64,000 nucleotides of DNA. It comes from CAYUNE01 sp964446115. Its GTDB lineage: Bacteria > Desulfobacterota > Desulfobulbia > Desulfobulbales > Desulfobulbaceae. The position numbers were made by a program, and so were the translations under genes. Shown here one piece after another: positions 17,598-26,573 of the stretch. The stretch spans positions 1-64,000 of the forward strand of contig CAYUNE010000008.1 of assembly GCA_964446115.1 (NCBI GenBank), read 5' to 3'. The notes below the pieces were generated by a model. The model saw only the letters and a list, made by a program, of their open reading frames with translations. It was not told the origin of the DNA and did no database searches. Position 1 is the first letter of the stretch. The number at the start of each line of letters is the position of its first letter.

Positions 17598-18719
17598 ATG
17601 GGATTCTGGGAAAAGCTGTTTGGCGAGTTTGTCGATGTCATAGAATGGGTCGATCACACCAACGATACCATGGTGTATCGATTTGAACGATACGGCAACG
17701 AAATAAAATACGGCGCCAAGCTGACGGTGCGGGAGGCGCAACTGGCGGTTTTTGTCAACGAGGGTCGGATTGCCGATGTCTTTGAACCCGGCCTCTACGA
17801 GCTGGAGACCGCCAACCTGCCGGTGCTCTCCACTCTGCAGGGCTGGCCCCACGGCTTCGAGAGCCCCTTCAAGGCCGAGGTCTACTTTTTCAACACCCGT
17901 CGTTTTATCAACCTCAAGTGGGGCACCAGGAAACCGATCATGCTGCGGGATGAGGAGTTCGGGCCGGTGCGGCTCAGGGCTTTCGGCACCTATGCGGTGA
18001 AGATCACCGATCCGGTGACCTTTTTAAAAGAGGTGGTGGGCACGGACGGCCGTTTCACCACCGGCGAGATCACCAACCAGCTCCGCAACCTCATTGTTTC
18101 CCGTTTTGCGCATATTCTTGGTGAATCGCGCATTCCGGTGCTCGACCTGGCCGCCAATTACGAGAATCTCAGCACCTTCGTGACCAACAGAATCGGCGAC
18201 GACTTCCGCGAGTACGGCCTGAAAATTACCAAACTGCTGGTGGAGAACATCTCCCTGCCTCCGGAGGTGGAGGAGACCCTGGACAAGCGCACCAGCATGG
18301 GCATCCTCAAGGATCTGCGTGATTACAGCGCGTTCCAGGCGGCCGAGGCCATGACCGAGGCTGCCGCCAATCCCGGCGGCAGCGCCGCCGAGGGTATCGG
18401 CCTCGGGGTGGGCATGGCCATGGCCAAACAGATGAGCGATTCCCTGGCCGGATCCGCGGCCGCACCGGAAAAAAGCGCCGGCGGCCCGCCGCCCGTTCCC
18501 GACGAAAAAATCTATTACCTTGCCGTTCAGGGTCACCAGACCGGTCCCTTCACCATCCGCGAGATGGCGGACAAGATCGCCGCAGGCAAGGTGGACAGGG
18601 ACTCCCTGGTCTGGACCCGGGGACTTGCCGATTGGCAAGCCGCCGCAGGCCTGGACGATCTGCGGCCCTATCTCGACCGCATGCCGCCACCCATACCCGC
18701 TGACGGAGACGGGAAGTAA
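17598..18719 (+). CDS. SPFH-domain protein with C-terminal GYF_2-like domain (YdjI-like)
   Basis: This 373-residue protein has an N-terminal SPFH/band-7 region (about 25-230: DVFEPGLYELETANLPVLSTL, ITNQLRNLIVSRF), a Gly/Ala-rich linker, then a GYF_2-type segment (YYLAVQGHQTGPFTIREMAD, VWTRGLADWQ). There is no strong membrane helix. B. subtilis YdjI and 'virion core protein' homologues have a related SPFH core and are linked to membrane stress (PspA/Ydj). ATG 17598 has GAGG just upstream and follows telA by four bases. It probably scaffolds at the membrane with the neighbouring zinc-ribbon protein. Confidence 0.82.
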   Translation: MGFWEKLFGEFVDVIEWVDHTNDTMVYRFERYGNEIKYGAKLTVREAQLAVFVNEGRIADVFEPGLYELETANLPVLSTLQGWPHGFESPFKAEVYFFNTRRFINLKWGTRKPIMLRDEEFGPVRLRAFGTYAVKITDPVTFLKEVVGTDGRFTTGEITNQLRNLIVSRFAHILGESRIPVLDLAANYENLSTFVTNRIGDDFREYGLKITKLLVENISLPPEVEETLDKRTSMGILKDLRDYSAFQAAEAMTEAAANPGGSAAEGIGLGVGMAMAKQMSDSLAGSAAAPEKSAGGPPPVPDEKIYYLAVQGHQTGPFTIREMADKIAAGKVDRDSLVWTRGLADWQAAAGLDDLRPYLDRMPPPIPADGDGK

Positions 18720-18832
18720 AAGATCTGTAACCGGCCTGAAATTTCCATGTCTACCAAAGTCGGTTGCCTGCCCCGTGGTTAGTTCCGAAGATTCGTCCCG
18801 GAGCATTCACCCAACACTTTCCACCTTGATCA

Positions 18833-19939
18833 ATGGTCCGTCGGCAGAAAATCCGTGAAGTGCGCTTTCCCTGCGGCAACTGTGGGGCGCTGCAGACCTA
18901 TAATGCCGGAACCGATAGCCTTCACTGCGAGTACTGCGGCCACGATACCGCCATTCCCACCGATTCCCTCGGTGAAATTCGCGAGATTCCATTCAAGGCG
19001 GCCCTGAAAGATCTGGAAAAAACAGCGCCGGTGACCACCAGGTTTTCCGTCCAGTGTGAAAATTGTGCCGCCCGCTTCAACTTTGAAGAAAATATCCATG
19101 CCGGTGCATGTCCTTTTTGCGGGACGCCGGTGGTGATCAGCAGCGCCGACAGCCGGCCCATCCTGCCCCGGTCCCTTGTTCCCTTCAGGATCAAGGCGGA
19201 GGAGGCGGAAAAGCGATTTGCCGAGTGGCTCGCCGGTCTCTGGTTCGCTCCCGGCCGGCTGAAAAAGGCAGGGGGTGATACCAGACGGGTGGCGGGCATC
19301 TATATTCCCTACTGGACCTATGACAGCCGGACGGAAACCACCTACACCGGCGAACGGGGGGACGCCTACCAGGTGCCGCAACAGGTGGTGGTTGTGGAAA
19401 ACGGCCGCCGGGTTACCCGTACCCGCATGGTAACCAGGGTCCGCTGGACCAGGGTTTCGGGACGGGTGAGCAGGTTTTTCGACGATGTACTGGTGGGGGC
19501 CGGTAAAACCCTGCCCCGGATCATCACCGATCAGTTGAGTCCCTGGCACCTGGAAGAGCAGAGGCCCTTCAACGAGGCCTATCTCAGCGGTTATCGAAGT
19601 GAACTCTACGAGGTACGGCTGGACGAGGGATTCGATATCGCCCTCAACATCATGGACGGCGTCATCCGTGCCGATATTGCCCGGGATATCGGCGGCGATT
19701 TCCAGCGCATCCATCACCTGGACACCAGACATCACCGGATCACCTACAAACATATCCTGCTGCCCGTCTACTCATCGGCCTTTACCTTCGGCGGCAAGAC
19801 CTACCGTTTCGTTATCAACGGCCAGACCGGCAAGGTCCGGGGCGAAAGACCATATAGCCCCTGGAAGATCACCTTTGCCGTTCTCACCGTGGCCGTCGTT
19901 GCCGCCATCGTTGTCTGGCTGCGGGCGAACCTGCGCTGA
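18833..19939 (+). CDS. Double zinc-ribbon membrane protein (YdjG-like)
   Basis: This 368-residue protein has two N-terminal zinc ribbons, CGNCG..CEYCG (about 14-38) and CENCAARF..CPFCG (about 74-100). A long beta-rich domain with YIPYWTYDSRTETTYTGERG follows, then a single C-terminal membrane helix (ITFAVLTVAVVAAIVVWL). The layout matches the helicase-like-named zinc-ribbon proteins that accompany SPFH/YdjI and TelA genes. No helicase motif is present. It is the last gene of the cluster, 113 bp after the SPFH gene. A membrane stress role is inferred from context. Confidence 0.72.
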   Translation: MVRRQKIREVRFPCGNCGALQTYNAGTDSLHCEYCGHDTAIPTDSLGEIREIPFKAALKDLEKTAPVTTRFSVQCENCAARFNFEENIHAGACPFCGTPVVISSADSRPILPRSLVPFRIKAEEAEKRFAEWLAGLWFAPGRLKKAGGDTRRVAGIYIPYWTYDSRTETTYTGERGDAYQVPQQVVVVENGRRVTRTRMVTRVRWTRVSGRVSRFFDDVLVGAGKTLPRIITDQLSPWHLEEQRPFNEAYLSGYRSELYEVRLDEGFDIALNIMDGVIRADIARDIGGDFQRIHHLDTRHHRITYKHILLPVYSSAFTFGGKTYRFVINGQTGKVRGERPYSPWKITFAVLTVAVVAAIVVWLRANLR

Positions 19940-20113
19940 CCGGGTCCGGGAGCATGGCTTCGGCGCGATACGGTAAACCGGGTGTTTGCCCGTGAGCGGC
20001 GGCGGGCCTGTCTGTTTGGTTTTTCTTTTTTGGGCTGCAAGAATCGGTTACAGAAAAGGCTTAATTTTCATTGCGTGACAATATTACGATACCATCCTGA
20101 GCATTGGGAAAAA

Positions 20114-22699
20114 ATGAAAAGGGAACATGGAGGCAATCTCCGGCATCTGGCCCGGGTCAGCGGCCGCGCCGTTGAGAATATTCTTGATTTCAGCGCCAAT
20201 ATCAACCCGCTGGGTCCACCGGAATCGTTGGGCGAAATTATCAGCCGCAACCTCGGCGATCTTATCCATTACCCCGATCCCTATGCAGCCGGATTCACCC
20301 GGGCGGTTGCCGAATATCACGGGGTGGAGGCCCAGCGGGTCGTTGCCGGCAACGGCAGCTCCGAATTGCTCTTTCTGCTGCCGCGTGTCCATAGGGGCAA
20401 GCGTGCGGTTATTCCGGTGCCCTCCTATATCGACTACACCCGCGCCTGCGAGGCGGCCGGCCTTGAGGTGTTGCGGTTGTACCAGGAGCCGCGGAGGGGT
20501 TTTGAAATCGATCTGCAGCAACTGCATAAAAGGGTGGCCCCGGGTGACCTGGTTATTCTCGGTCAGCCTGCCAACCCCGCCGGTACACTCTGCGACCGGG
20601 AGGAACTGCTGGAACTGGCCCGCGCCCATCCCCGGGCGCTCTTTCTCATTGACGAGGCCTTCGGCGGATTCGTTCCCGGTTACCGCTCCCTGGCCGGGGA
20701 AGAAAAAAATATCGTGGTCCTGGTCTCCCTGACCAAGATCTATGCGGTGCCTGGCCTGCGCCTCGGTTATCTGGTGGCAGGTGAAGAGATCTGCAGCCGG
20801 CTGCGGGAAATCCTGGCCCCCTGGAGCGTCAACACCCTTTCCCAGGAGGTGGGGATTCATTTTCTCCGGGAAGAAGAGGAGTATCGACGCCGTTCCTGTA
20901 AGGAGATCGAAACGCTGCGCCGGGAGATGCAGCGGCGACTGGCTCCACTTCCCGGGTTGAAGGTGTTTGCGGGCAGGGCCAATTTTCTGCTCTGCAGGCT
21001 GGAAAAGGACGGTGATGATCAGCCGGCTGCCTTGCTGGCGGATCGCCTCCTGAAAAGAGACGGCATTGGTCTGCGGGTCTGCGACAACTATGACGGATTA
21101 AACGGCCGCTATTTTCGGGTGGCGGTGCGCAACGCCGGAGAAAACCGCAGGCTGGCGGCTGCTCTGTCGCGGGAACTCGCCCCGGCGAGCGCTGGGAGCG
21201 GGCGGAGGTCCACCGGACGACCCCGGGCAAAAACCCTCATGCTCCAGGGGACCGGATCGGATGTGGGCAAAAGCGTCCTGGCCGCAGCCCTGTGCCGCAT
21301 TTTTCTCCGGGAGGGGGTGAAGGTTGCCCCCTTCAAGGCGCAGAACATGTCGCTTAACTCCTTTGTCACCCGGGACGGCGGAGAGATGGGCCGGGCCCAG
21401 GTGGTCCAGGCCCAGGCCTGCAGACTGGATCCGGAAGTGCGCATGAATCCGGTGCTGCTCAAGCCCGCCTCCGATGTGGGCTGCCAGGTAATCGTCAACG
21501 GCCGGCCCGTTGGCAATATGCTGGTGGGAGAATATATCCGCTACAAACCGCAGGCCTTTGCCGCGGCCTGCCGGGCCTTTGATTCTTTGGCGGCGGAATA
21601 TGATGTCGTTATCCTCGAAGGCGCCGGCAGTCCGGGCGAGATCAATCTCAAATCCCATGATATCGTCAACATGAAGATGGCAGCCCATGCCGGATCACCG
21701 GTGCTGCTGGTGGGGGATATCGACCGGGGCGGGGTCTATGCCTCCTTTATCGGCCACCTGGAGGTGATGGCCCTGTGGGAGCGGGAGCTGCTCGCCGGCT
21801 TTGTGGTCAACCGTTTCCGCGGCGACGCTTCACTGCTCGAAGATGCCCATATCTCCCTTGAGCGGCGCACCGGGCTGCCGGTTCTGGGCGTTGTACCGCA
21901 TATTTCCGAACTGGGCATTCCCCAGGAGGATTCGGTGGGATTCAAGAGCGGTCTGTTTGAAAAAAAAGCGGCGAGCGATCCCCATGTGTGCATAGCCGTC
22001 ATCGACCTGCCCCATATTTCCAACTTCACCGACGTGGAGCCCTTTCTCGATGAACCTGACGTGGAACTGCGCATTGTCGGACAACCGGAGCAGCTTGAAG
22101 GGGTGCATGCGGTTATATTGCCGGGCAGCAAGAATGTGATGAAGGACCTGGAGTTTCTGGTCGGCTCGGGGCTGGCCGATGCCGTCGTCTCCCTTGGGGC
22201 TGGGGTCGAGATTGTCGGCATCTGCGGCGGTTACCAGATGCTGGGAAAGGGGATCAGTGATCCGCATAGGCTGGAGGCGGGTGGCGGTCGCACCACCGTC
22301 AAAGGGCTGGGCCTGTTGGATATGCACACGGAGCTGAGCCTTGACAAAACCCTGACGCGACGCAGCGGCTTCCATCGGGAATCCGGCTGCGCCGTGCATG
22401 GATACGAGATTCACCACGGCAGATCGGAAAGCGGGGAGGAGCCGGTTCTCAGCTTCAGCGACGGCAGTGGCTGCGGTCGCCGCGGCGGCGACTTTGTCTG
22501 GGGCAGCTATCTGCACGGTATTTTCGATGCCGATGAGTTCCGCCGCTGGTTCATCGACCGGCTGCGCACCCGCAACGGCCTGGGGAAACTGGGCCGCATC
22601 GCCGCCCCCTATGATCTGGAACCGGCCTTTGAACGGCTGGCTGAGACGGTGCGGCGGAGTCTGGATATGGATGCCGTCTTTCGGATAGTGGGGCTGTAG
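20114..22699 (+). CDS. Fusion: threonine-phosphate decarboxylase (CobC/CobD-type) + cobyric acid synthase CobQ
   Basis: This 861-residue bifunctional protein of the cobalamin pathway has two parts. Residues 1-355 form a fold-type I PLP aminotransferase: DFSANINPLGPP, GNGSSELLFLLP and PLP lysine K208 in SLTKIYAVPGLRLG. The expected activity makes (R)-1-amino-2-propanol phosphate. A 15-residue linker precedes CobQ from about 372, with P-loop GTGSDVGKS (379-387), KAQNMSLNSF, GAGSPGEINL and the glutaminase Cys in VGICGGYQMLG. CobQ amidates adenosylcobyrinic a,c-diamide. The frame is open upstream to 19982; ATG 20114 fits homologues. The next enzyme, CbiB, is at 37971. No cobalamin riboswitch is visible in 19940-20113. 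Confidence 0.9.
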   Translation: MKREHGGNLRHLARVSGRAVENILDFSANINPLGPPESLGEIISRNLGDLIHYPDPYAAGFTRAVAEYHGVEAQRVVAGNGSSELLFLLPRVHRGKRAVIPVPSYIDYTRACEAAGLEVLRLYQEPRRGFEIDLQQLHKRVAPGDLVILGQPANPAGTLCDREELLELARAHPRALFLIDEAFGGFVPGYRSLAGEEKNIVVLVSLTKIYAVPGLRLGYLVAGEEICSRLREILAPWSVNTLSQEVGIHFLREEEEYRRRSCKEIETLRREMQRRLAPLPGLKVFAGRANFLLCRLEKDGDDQPAALLADRLLKRDGIGLRVCDNYDGLNGRYFRVAVRNAGENRRLAAALSRELAPASAGSGRRSTGRPRAKTLMLQGTGSDVGKSVLAAALCRIFLREGVKVAPFKAQNMSLNSFVTRDGGEMGRAQVVQAQACRLDPEVRMNPVLLKPASDVGCQVIVNGRPVGNMLVGEYIRYKPQAFAAACRAFDSLAAEYDVVILEGAGSPGEINLKSHDIVNMKMAAHAGSPVLLVGDIDRGGVYASFIGHLEVMALWERELLAGFVVNRFRGDASLLEDAHISLERRTGLPVLGVVPHISELGIPQEDSVGFKSGLFEKKAASDPHVCIAVIDLPHISNFTDVEPFLDEPDVELRIVGQPEQLEGVHAVILPGSKNVMKDLEFLVGSGLADAVVSLGAGVEIVGICGGYQMLGKGISDPHRLEAGGGRTTVKGLGLLDMHTELSLDKTLTRRSGFHRESGCAVHGYEIHHGRSESGEEPVLSFSDGSGCGRRGGDFVWGSYLHGIFDADEFRRWFIDRLRTRNGLGKLGRIAAPYDLEPAFERLAETVRRSLDMDAVFRIVGL

Positions 22700-22738
22700 A
22701 ATCGCAGGGTGGTGGCGTCGGTTGGGGTGGTCGGGGCG

Positions 22739-23578
22739 TTACAGGGGAATCTTTTCATATTCGCCGTTGAGCAGGTCAAGGGTGAGGCAATGGGTGGCCA
22801 GGGGTGAGTCGCGACCCAGCAGCAGGGTGACCGTTGCCGCTGCCTGCAGCGAGGCCACCGCTGCCACGGTAAAGGAGAGGACGCCGGAGGCCTGTTTTTC
22901 CCGGTTACGCGGATAGAGCTGCGCAAAAGCATCGCGGTCCGGTTGCAAAACCGCCACCTGGCCGTACCATCCCTCCACAGCCCCGTGGACCATGGGAATC
23001 CGGAGCTGCCGACACGCCGACGCCGCTGTTTTACGGTCGCCGATATTGTCCAGGGCATCGACAATCACCCGGGCCCGATCCAGTGGGGGCTCCGGGCGGG
23101 AAAAGCGGCGTTGCAGGGGGATGAACTCCAGGGCGGGATTGATGCGGGCGAGCCGCCGGCCGATGACCTCCACCTTTGGTCTGCCCAGCACTCCGGCGTC
23201 CGCCTGCAGCTGGCGGTTGAGGTTGTGCTCTTCGTAGCGGTCCGGGTCCATGGCCAGGAGAGTGCCGACGCCGGCGCGGGCCAGTTCTTCAAGAACATAG
23301 CCTCCCAGGCCGCCGCAGCCGATAACGGCAACGGTTGAGCGCAGCAGTTCCAGTTGGTCAAAGCAGGAGAGAAAAGGGCGGTTGCGGCGAAATCGCTCCG
23401 GCATCAGGCCGAGGCCGAGGCCGGCCTCTTCCACCCGTTGCAGCTTCAGATTGAAGCGTTTGGCCGCTTCCCGGCCCGCAGCCAGAGACAGGCAGCCGTC
23501 TCTTTCCCTGTCCCTGAGAAATTTGATCAGGCCCCGGTCAACCACCGCCGATGACCGGAAAGATCGCCAGCACGTCAT
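22739..23578 (-). CDS. ThiF/MoeB-type E1-like adenylyltransferase
   Basis: This protein of up to 279 residues has a helical N-terminal extension and then a Rossmann ATP site, AVIGCGGLGGYVLEELAR. Further conserved blocks are DPDRYEEHNLNRQ, KVEVIGRRLARINP and VDALDNIGDRKTA. It should adenylate the C-terminal glycine of the adjacent ubiquitin-like protein. The paired CxxC zinc ligands of classical MoeB/ThiF are missing: the equivalent stretch reads LYPRNREKQASG. ATG 23578 overlaps the carrier gene by 41 bp; GTG 23545 is an alternative. The pathway (molybdopterin, tungstopterin or thiamine-like) cannot be fixed from the window. Confidence 0.85.
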   Translation of the reverse strand: MTCWRSFRSSAVVDRGLIKFLRDRERDGCLSLAAGREAAKRFNLKLQRVEEAGLGLGLMPERFRRNRPFLSCFDQLELLRSTVAVIGCGGLGGYVLEELARAGVGTLLAMDPDRYEEHNLNRQLQADAGVLGRPKVEVIGRRLARINPALEFIPLQRRFSRPEPPLDRARVIVDALDNIGDRKTAASACRQLRIPMVHGAVEGWYGQVAVLQPDRDAFAQLYPRNREKQASGVLSFTVAAVASLQAAATVTLLLGRDSPLATHCLTLDLLNGEYEKIPL

Positions 23579-23762
23579 CCTCCTCCAGGCAGAGGCCGGG
23601 GTCCGCGTGGCGGGAATTGACCATGATCACCCCCACATCGTCGGGATCGATACCCAGGGAAGCGATGATCTCGGCGGGAGTGATACCGTCCTCGAATTGA
23701 TGTTCCACCTCTTTGAAACGGCCCTGGCGGAAACCGGCAAAAAGTTTGACCCGGACCTTCAT
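23538..23762 (-). CDS. MoaD/ThiS-family ubiquitin-like sulfur carrier
   Basis: This 74-residue beta-grasp protein begins MKVRVKLFAGFRQG and ends in VIGGG, so the C-terminus has the Gly-Gly type tail that an E1-like enzyme adenylates and thiocarboxylates (one Gly longer than usual). The internal LEEDDVLAIFPVIGGG closely follows MoaD. It lies between leuC (4-bp overlap) and the thiF-like gene. It is likely a dedicated sulfur donor. The Gly-Gly-Gly end might be trimmed or used as is. Confidence 0.88.
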   Translation of the reverse strand: MKVRVKLFAGFRQGRFKEVEHQFEDGITPAEIIASLGIDPDDVGVIMVNSRHADPGLCLEEDDVLAIFPVIGGG

Positions 23763-25048
23763 GGCGACAGCAGCCGGCGCGGGTCGGTGATTGCGCCCCG
23801 CACCGCGGCGGCCGCGGCGCTCAGGGGGCTCATCAGGTGGACCATGCCTCCCTTGCCCATGCGGCCGTTGAAGTTACGGTTGGTGGTGGAAGCGCATACT
23901 TCACCCCGGGCCAGGACGCCGCTGCTCATTCCCAGACAGGCGCCGCAGGTGGGATTGAGCACGCAGAATCCGGCATCCATGAAGATTTTGATCAACCCCT
24001 CATCCAGGGCCCTGGAGTAAATCCCGGGGGTGGCAGGGGTGAGAATACCGCGCACATGGTCGGCGATTTTTCTGCCCCGCAGGATGGTGGCTGCCTCGCG
24101 GATATCCTCGATGCGGCCGTTGGTGCAGGAGCCTATATAGACCTGATCCACCCGGGTTCCCTCCATCTCGCCGATATCCCGGACCTCGTCCGGTTTGTAG
24201 CCGAAGGTGACCTGGGGCTCCAGGTCGCTGATGTCGATATCCAGTACAGCGGCATAGGCGGCGTCCGCATCCGAATACCATTTCCTGAAATCCGCGGTTG
24301 CCGCTTCGATGCCGTCATATTCATCCCTGATAAAGGGCCAGAGGTATTCGGCGGTTACCCGGTCCGGCATGCAGATACCGCTGGTGGCCCCGGCTTCCAC
24401 CGACATGTTGCAAAGCGTCATGCGGGCGGCCATGGACATTTTTTTCACCACCGGACCCCGGAACTCCATGACGTGATCCGTGGCGCCGTTGACGGTGAGG
24501 CGCTTGATGATGTTGAGGATGATATCCTTGGCCGAGACCCCCGGTGCCTGATCACCGCTGATATTGATGCGCATGGTCTGCGGCTGCCGGAAGGCGCACA
24601 CTCCCTTGAGGATGCCCACCTCCAGATCGGTGGTGCCCACTCCGGCGGCAAAGGCGCCAAAGGCCCCGTGGGTGCAGGTGTGGGAATCTCCCATGATCAC
24701 CGTGTAACCGGGGCGGATAAATCCCTTTTCCGGAAACAGGGCGTGGCAGACGCCGTTTCTGCCGATATCGAAGAAATCCCTGATCTTGTGCCGACGGGCC
24801 CAGTCGCGCATGATTTTTCCCTGGGTGGCGGTCTTGCTGTCCTTGGCCGGAGTGACGTGATCGATCACCGCCTTGATCCTGTTGGCATCGAAGACCCGGT
24901 CCATTCCCCTGTCCATCAGGTCCATGATGGCGATGGGGGTGGTGATTTCGTGGCACATGACCACGTCCAGATCCAGGACCATGTTGTCCGGGGTGGGGGT
25001 GTCCCGCAGGTGTGCGGCAAATATCTTTTCAGCGATTGTCTGTCCCAT
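23759..25048 (-). CDS. leuC: 3-isopropylmalate dehydratase/homoaconitase-type large subunit
   Basis: This 429-residue aconitase-superfamily protein has 4Fe-4S ligands in GSCTNGR and PTCGACLG, and conserved GDSHTCTHGAFGAFA and TTNRNFNGRMG. It catalyses hydro-lyase isomerisation of 3-isopropylmalate or a related tricarboxylate, with a separate small subunit. No leuD lies next to it; a sulfur-carrier gene follows instead with a 4-bp overlap. It could belong to the LeuC2/HacA-type subgroup, so substrate assignment is tentative while the family is certain. Confidence 0.9.
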   Translation of the reverse strand: MGQTIAEKIFAAHLRDTPTPDNMVLDLDVVMCHEITTPIAIMDLMDRGMDRVFDANRIKAVIDHVTPAKDSKTATQGKIMRDWARRHKIRDFFDIGRNGVCHALFPEKGFIRPGYTVIMGDSHTCTHGAFGAFAAGVGTTDLEVGILKGVCAFRQPQTMRINISGDQAPGVSAKDIILNIIKRLTVNGATDHVMEFRGPVVKKMSMAARMTLCNMSVEAGATSGICMPDRVTAEYLWPFIRDEYDGIEAATADFRKWYSDADAAYAAVLDIDISDLEPQVTFGYKPDEVRDIGEMEGTRVDQVYIGSCTNGRIEDIREAATILRGRKIADHVRGILTPATPGIYSRALDEGLIKIFMDAGFCVLNPTCGACLGMSSGVLARGEVCASTTNRNFNGRMGKGGMVHLMSPLSAAAAAVRGAITDPRRLLSP

Positions 25049-25089
25049 GCTCCGGCTCCACTGGTTACGGTATTGATTTACGGGTTTTT

Positions 25090-25151
25090 GTAATTGATCG
25101 CAGGGGATGTAACCCCGCGGTTATTCTTACGTTCTAACTGTAATTGGTCAC
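25090..25151 (+). repeat. Partial copy of the MITE-like intergenic element
   Basis: GTAATTGATCGC (25090-25101) is followed by GGGATGTAACCCCGCGG and, 50 bases on, by GTAATTGGTCAC (25140-25151). This is the left half of the element found at 50807. The right half with its GC hairpin is absent. The remaining spacer (25152-25385) upstream of the sensor gene shows no gene I can support. Confidence 0.6.
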
Positions 25152-25385
25152 GACGTTGGCGGTGGCGCCCTTGACGGTGTCCGTTTGGCGGATGTGAAAC
25201 CAATTTTTTTATCGTCCTGTAAGGCTCCTATACCACAGGCGTCAAAAAAATCAGTCAAAATTTTTACACCTGTCCGGGATAAACGCCCCCGGGCCCGGCG
25301 ACAGCGTCGATTTAGGTTGATCTTCCCCGGTATTCATTGTTTATTGCCATATCATCCCGCTCGTCACACCCCGGAAACAGGCAGA

Positions 25386-26573
25386 ATGCAAAAAAACGAA
25401 CAGCTCAAGATCCTCTTCGTCGATTCGGACAAGACCAATATCAATCAGTTCATCAGCTGTTTCGGTAGTGAGTATTACGTCTTTCCGGCCCTTTCCGCCC
25501 CTGACGCCTATGATATCTTTCAGCGTCACGGCGATATCGGCATGGTGCTCACGGAACAGAATATCGAAGGATACTCAGGTGTTGAGCTGATCGAGAGGAT
25601 CCACGGGAAAAACGAGATGGTCATCGGCATTATCATCACCACGGCCATCGATGTTTCCGATCTTCTAGATGCCGTCAACAAGGGCAGGGTTTTCCACTAT
25701 ATCCTGAAGCCCTGGGGCCGTGATCAGCTCCGTATGGTTCTTGATCAGGCCGGCGAGTTGCTGCGCAAGACCCGTGACTGCCAGCTGACCAGGGAAAAAT
25801 TGGCCAATACCAACAAGATCCTCACCGCGGAAAATACCCGGCTCAAGGCATCGGAGGGGCATTTGCACCACCTTGCCGCCCACCTGCTCACCGTTCATGA
25901 ACAGGAACGCAATCGTATCGCCGTCAAGCTGCAAAGCGAACTGGGGGAAGCCCTCGGCGAGTTCAAAAGGGATATCAGCTCCGCCAAACAGCAGCTGCAT
26001 CAGGGCAAAGAAGCCGGAGTGGAAGAACACCTCAAGATGATGTCCGCCTCGCTCAACCGGCTGGTGGACGAGGTGAACCGGCTCTCCACATCGTTGAATC
26101 TCGGTATCATCGACGAACTCGGACTGGATGCGGCCCTGGAAAAACTGGTGGCCACGTTCAGCCGTCATTACCGCTTGCACTGTTCCTTTGAACCCGTGGA
26201 GATCAACCGTTTCTTTTCCGCATACAGGCAGCGGGTGATCTACCGGCTTTTCCAGGAATCCCTCATCAACGTCGTCAAGCACGCCGAAGCCACCCGCATC
26301 AAGATCGACATGCAGAACCTCGACGGCGATATCATCATTCGCATCACCGACAACGGCAAGGGTTTTGCCGTGGGCGATGTCATGCTCAGATCGGCGGATA
26401 TCCGCGGTATCGGGCTCTCGGCCATGGCTGAACGGGCCCGCATGCTGGCCGGCAAGATGGAGATTATCAGCAAACCGGGGCAGGGCACCTCCGTGGTCTT
26501 TGTCCTGCCCGCCGATGCAAGCGAGGATGACTCCTCGGCCTCGTGGATCGATGGCAGCCTGCAATTCATTTAA
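25386..26573 (+). CDS. Receiver + NarX-like kinase core lacking both phospho-acceptors
   Basis: This 395-residue protein has residues 5-120 resembling a receiver (LFVDSD, ITTA, K108 in YILKPWG). The phospho-Asp position is E57 (VLTEQNIEGYSG). A coiled segment is followed by a HisKA_3-like helix in which ERxRIAxxLHDELGQ reads ERNRIAVKLQSELGEA, so the His is Q183 and the next Asp is S184. The ATPase domain keeps its boxes: ESLINVVKHA, DNGKGF and GIGLSAMAERA. It should bind ATP but cannot autophosphorylate in the normal way. The frame is open to 25185; ATG 25386 starts the receiver. It may act as a scaffold or allosteric partner. Confidence 0.85.
   Translation: MQKNEQLKILFVDSDKTNINQFISCFGSEYYVFPALSAPDAYDIFQRHGDIGMVLTEQNIEGYSGVELIERIHGKNEMVIGIIITTAIDVSDLLDAVNKGRVFHYILKPWGRDQLRMVLDQAGELLRKTRDCQLTREKLANTNKILTAENTRLKASEGHLHHLAAHLLTVHEQERNRIAVKLQSELGEALGEFKRDISSAKQQLHQGKEAGVEEHLKMMSASLNRLVDEVNRLSTSLNLGIIDELGLDAALEKLVATFSRHYRLHCSFEPVEINRFFSAYRQRVIYRLFQESLINVVKHAEATRIKIDMQNLDGDIIIRITDNGKGFAVGDVMLRSADIRGIGLSAMAERARMLAGKMEIISKPGQGTSVVFVLPADASEDDSSASWIDGSLQFI

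Noticed and set aside
19940..20113. Cobalamin riboswitch upstream of the CobC-CobQ fusion
   Set aside because: No B12-box or conserved core was visible in the 174-base spacer.
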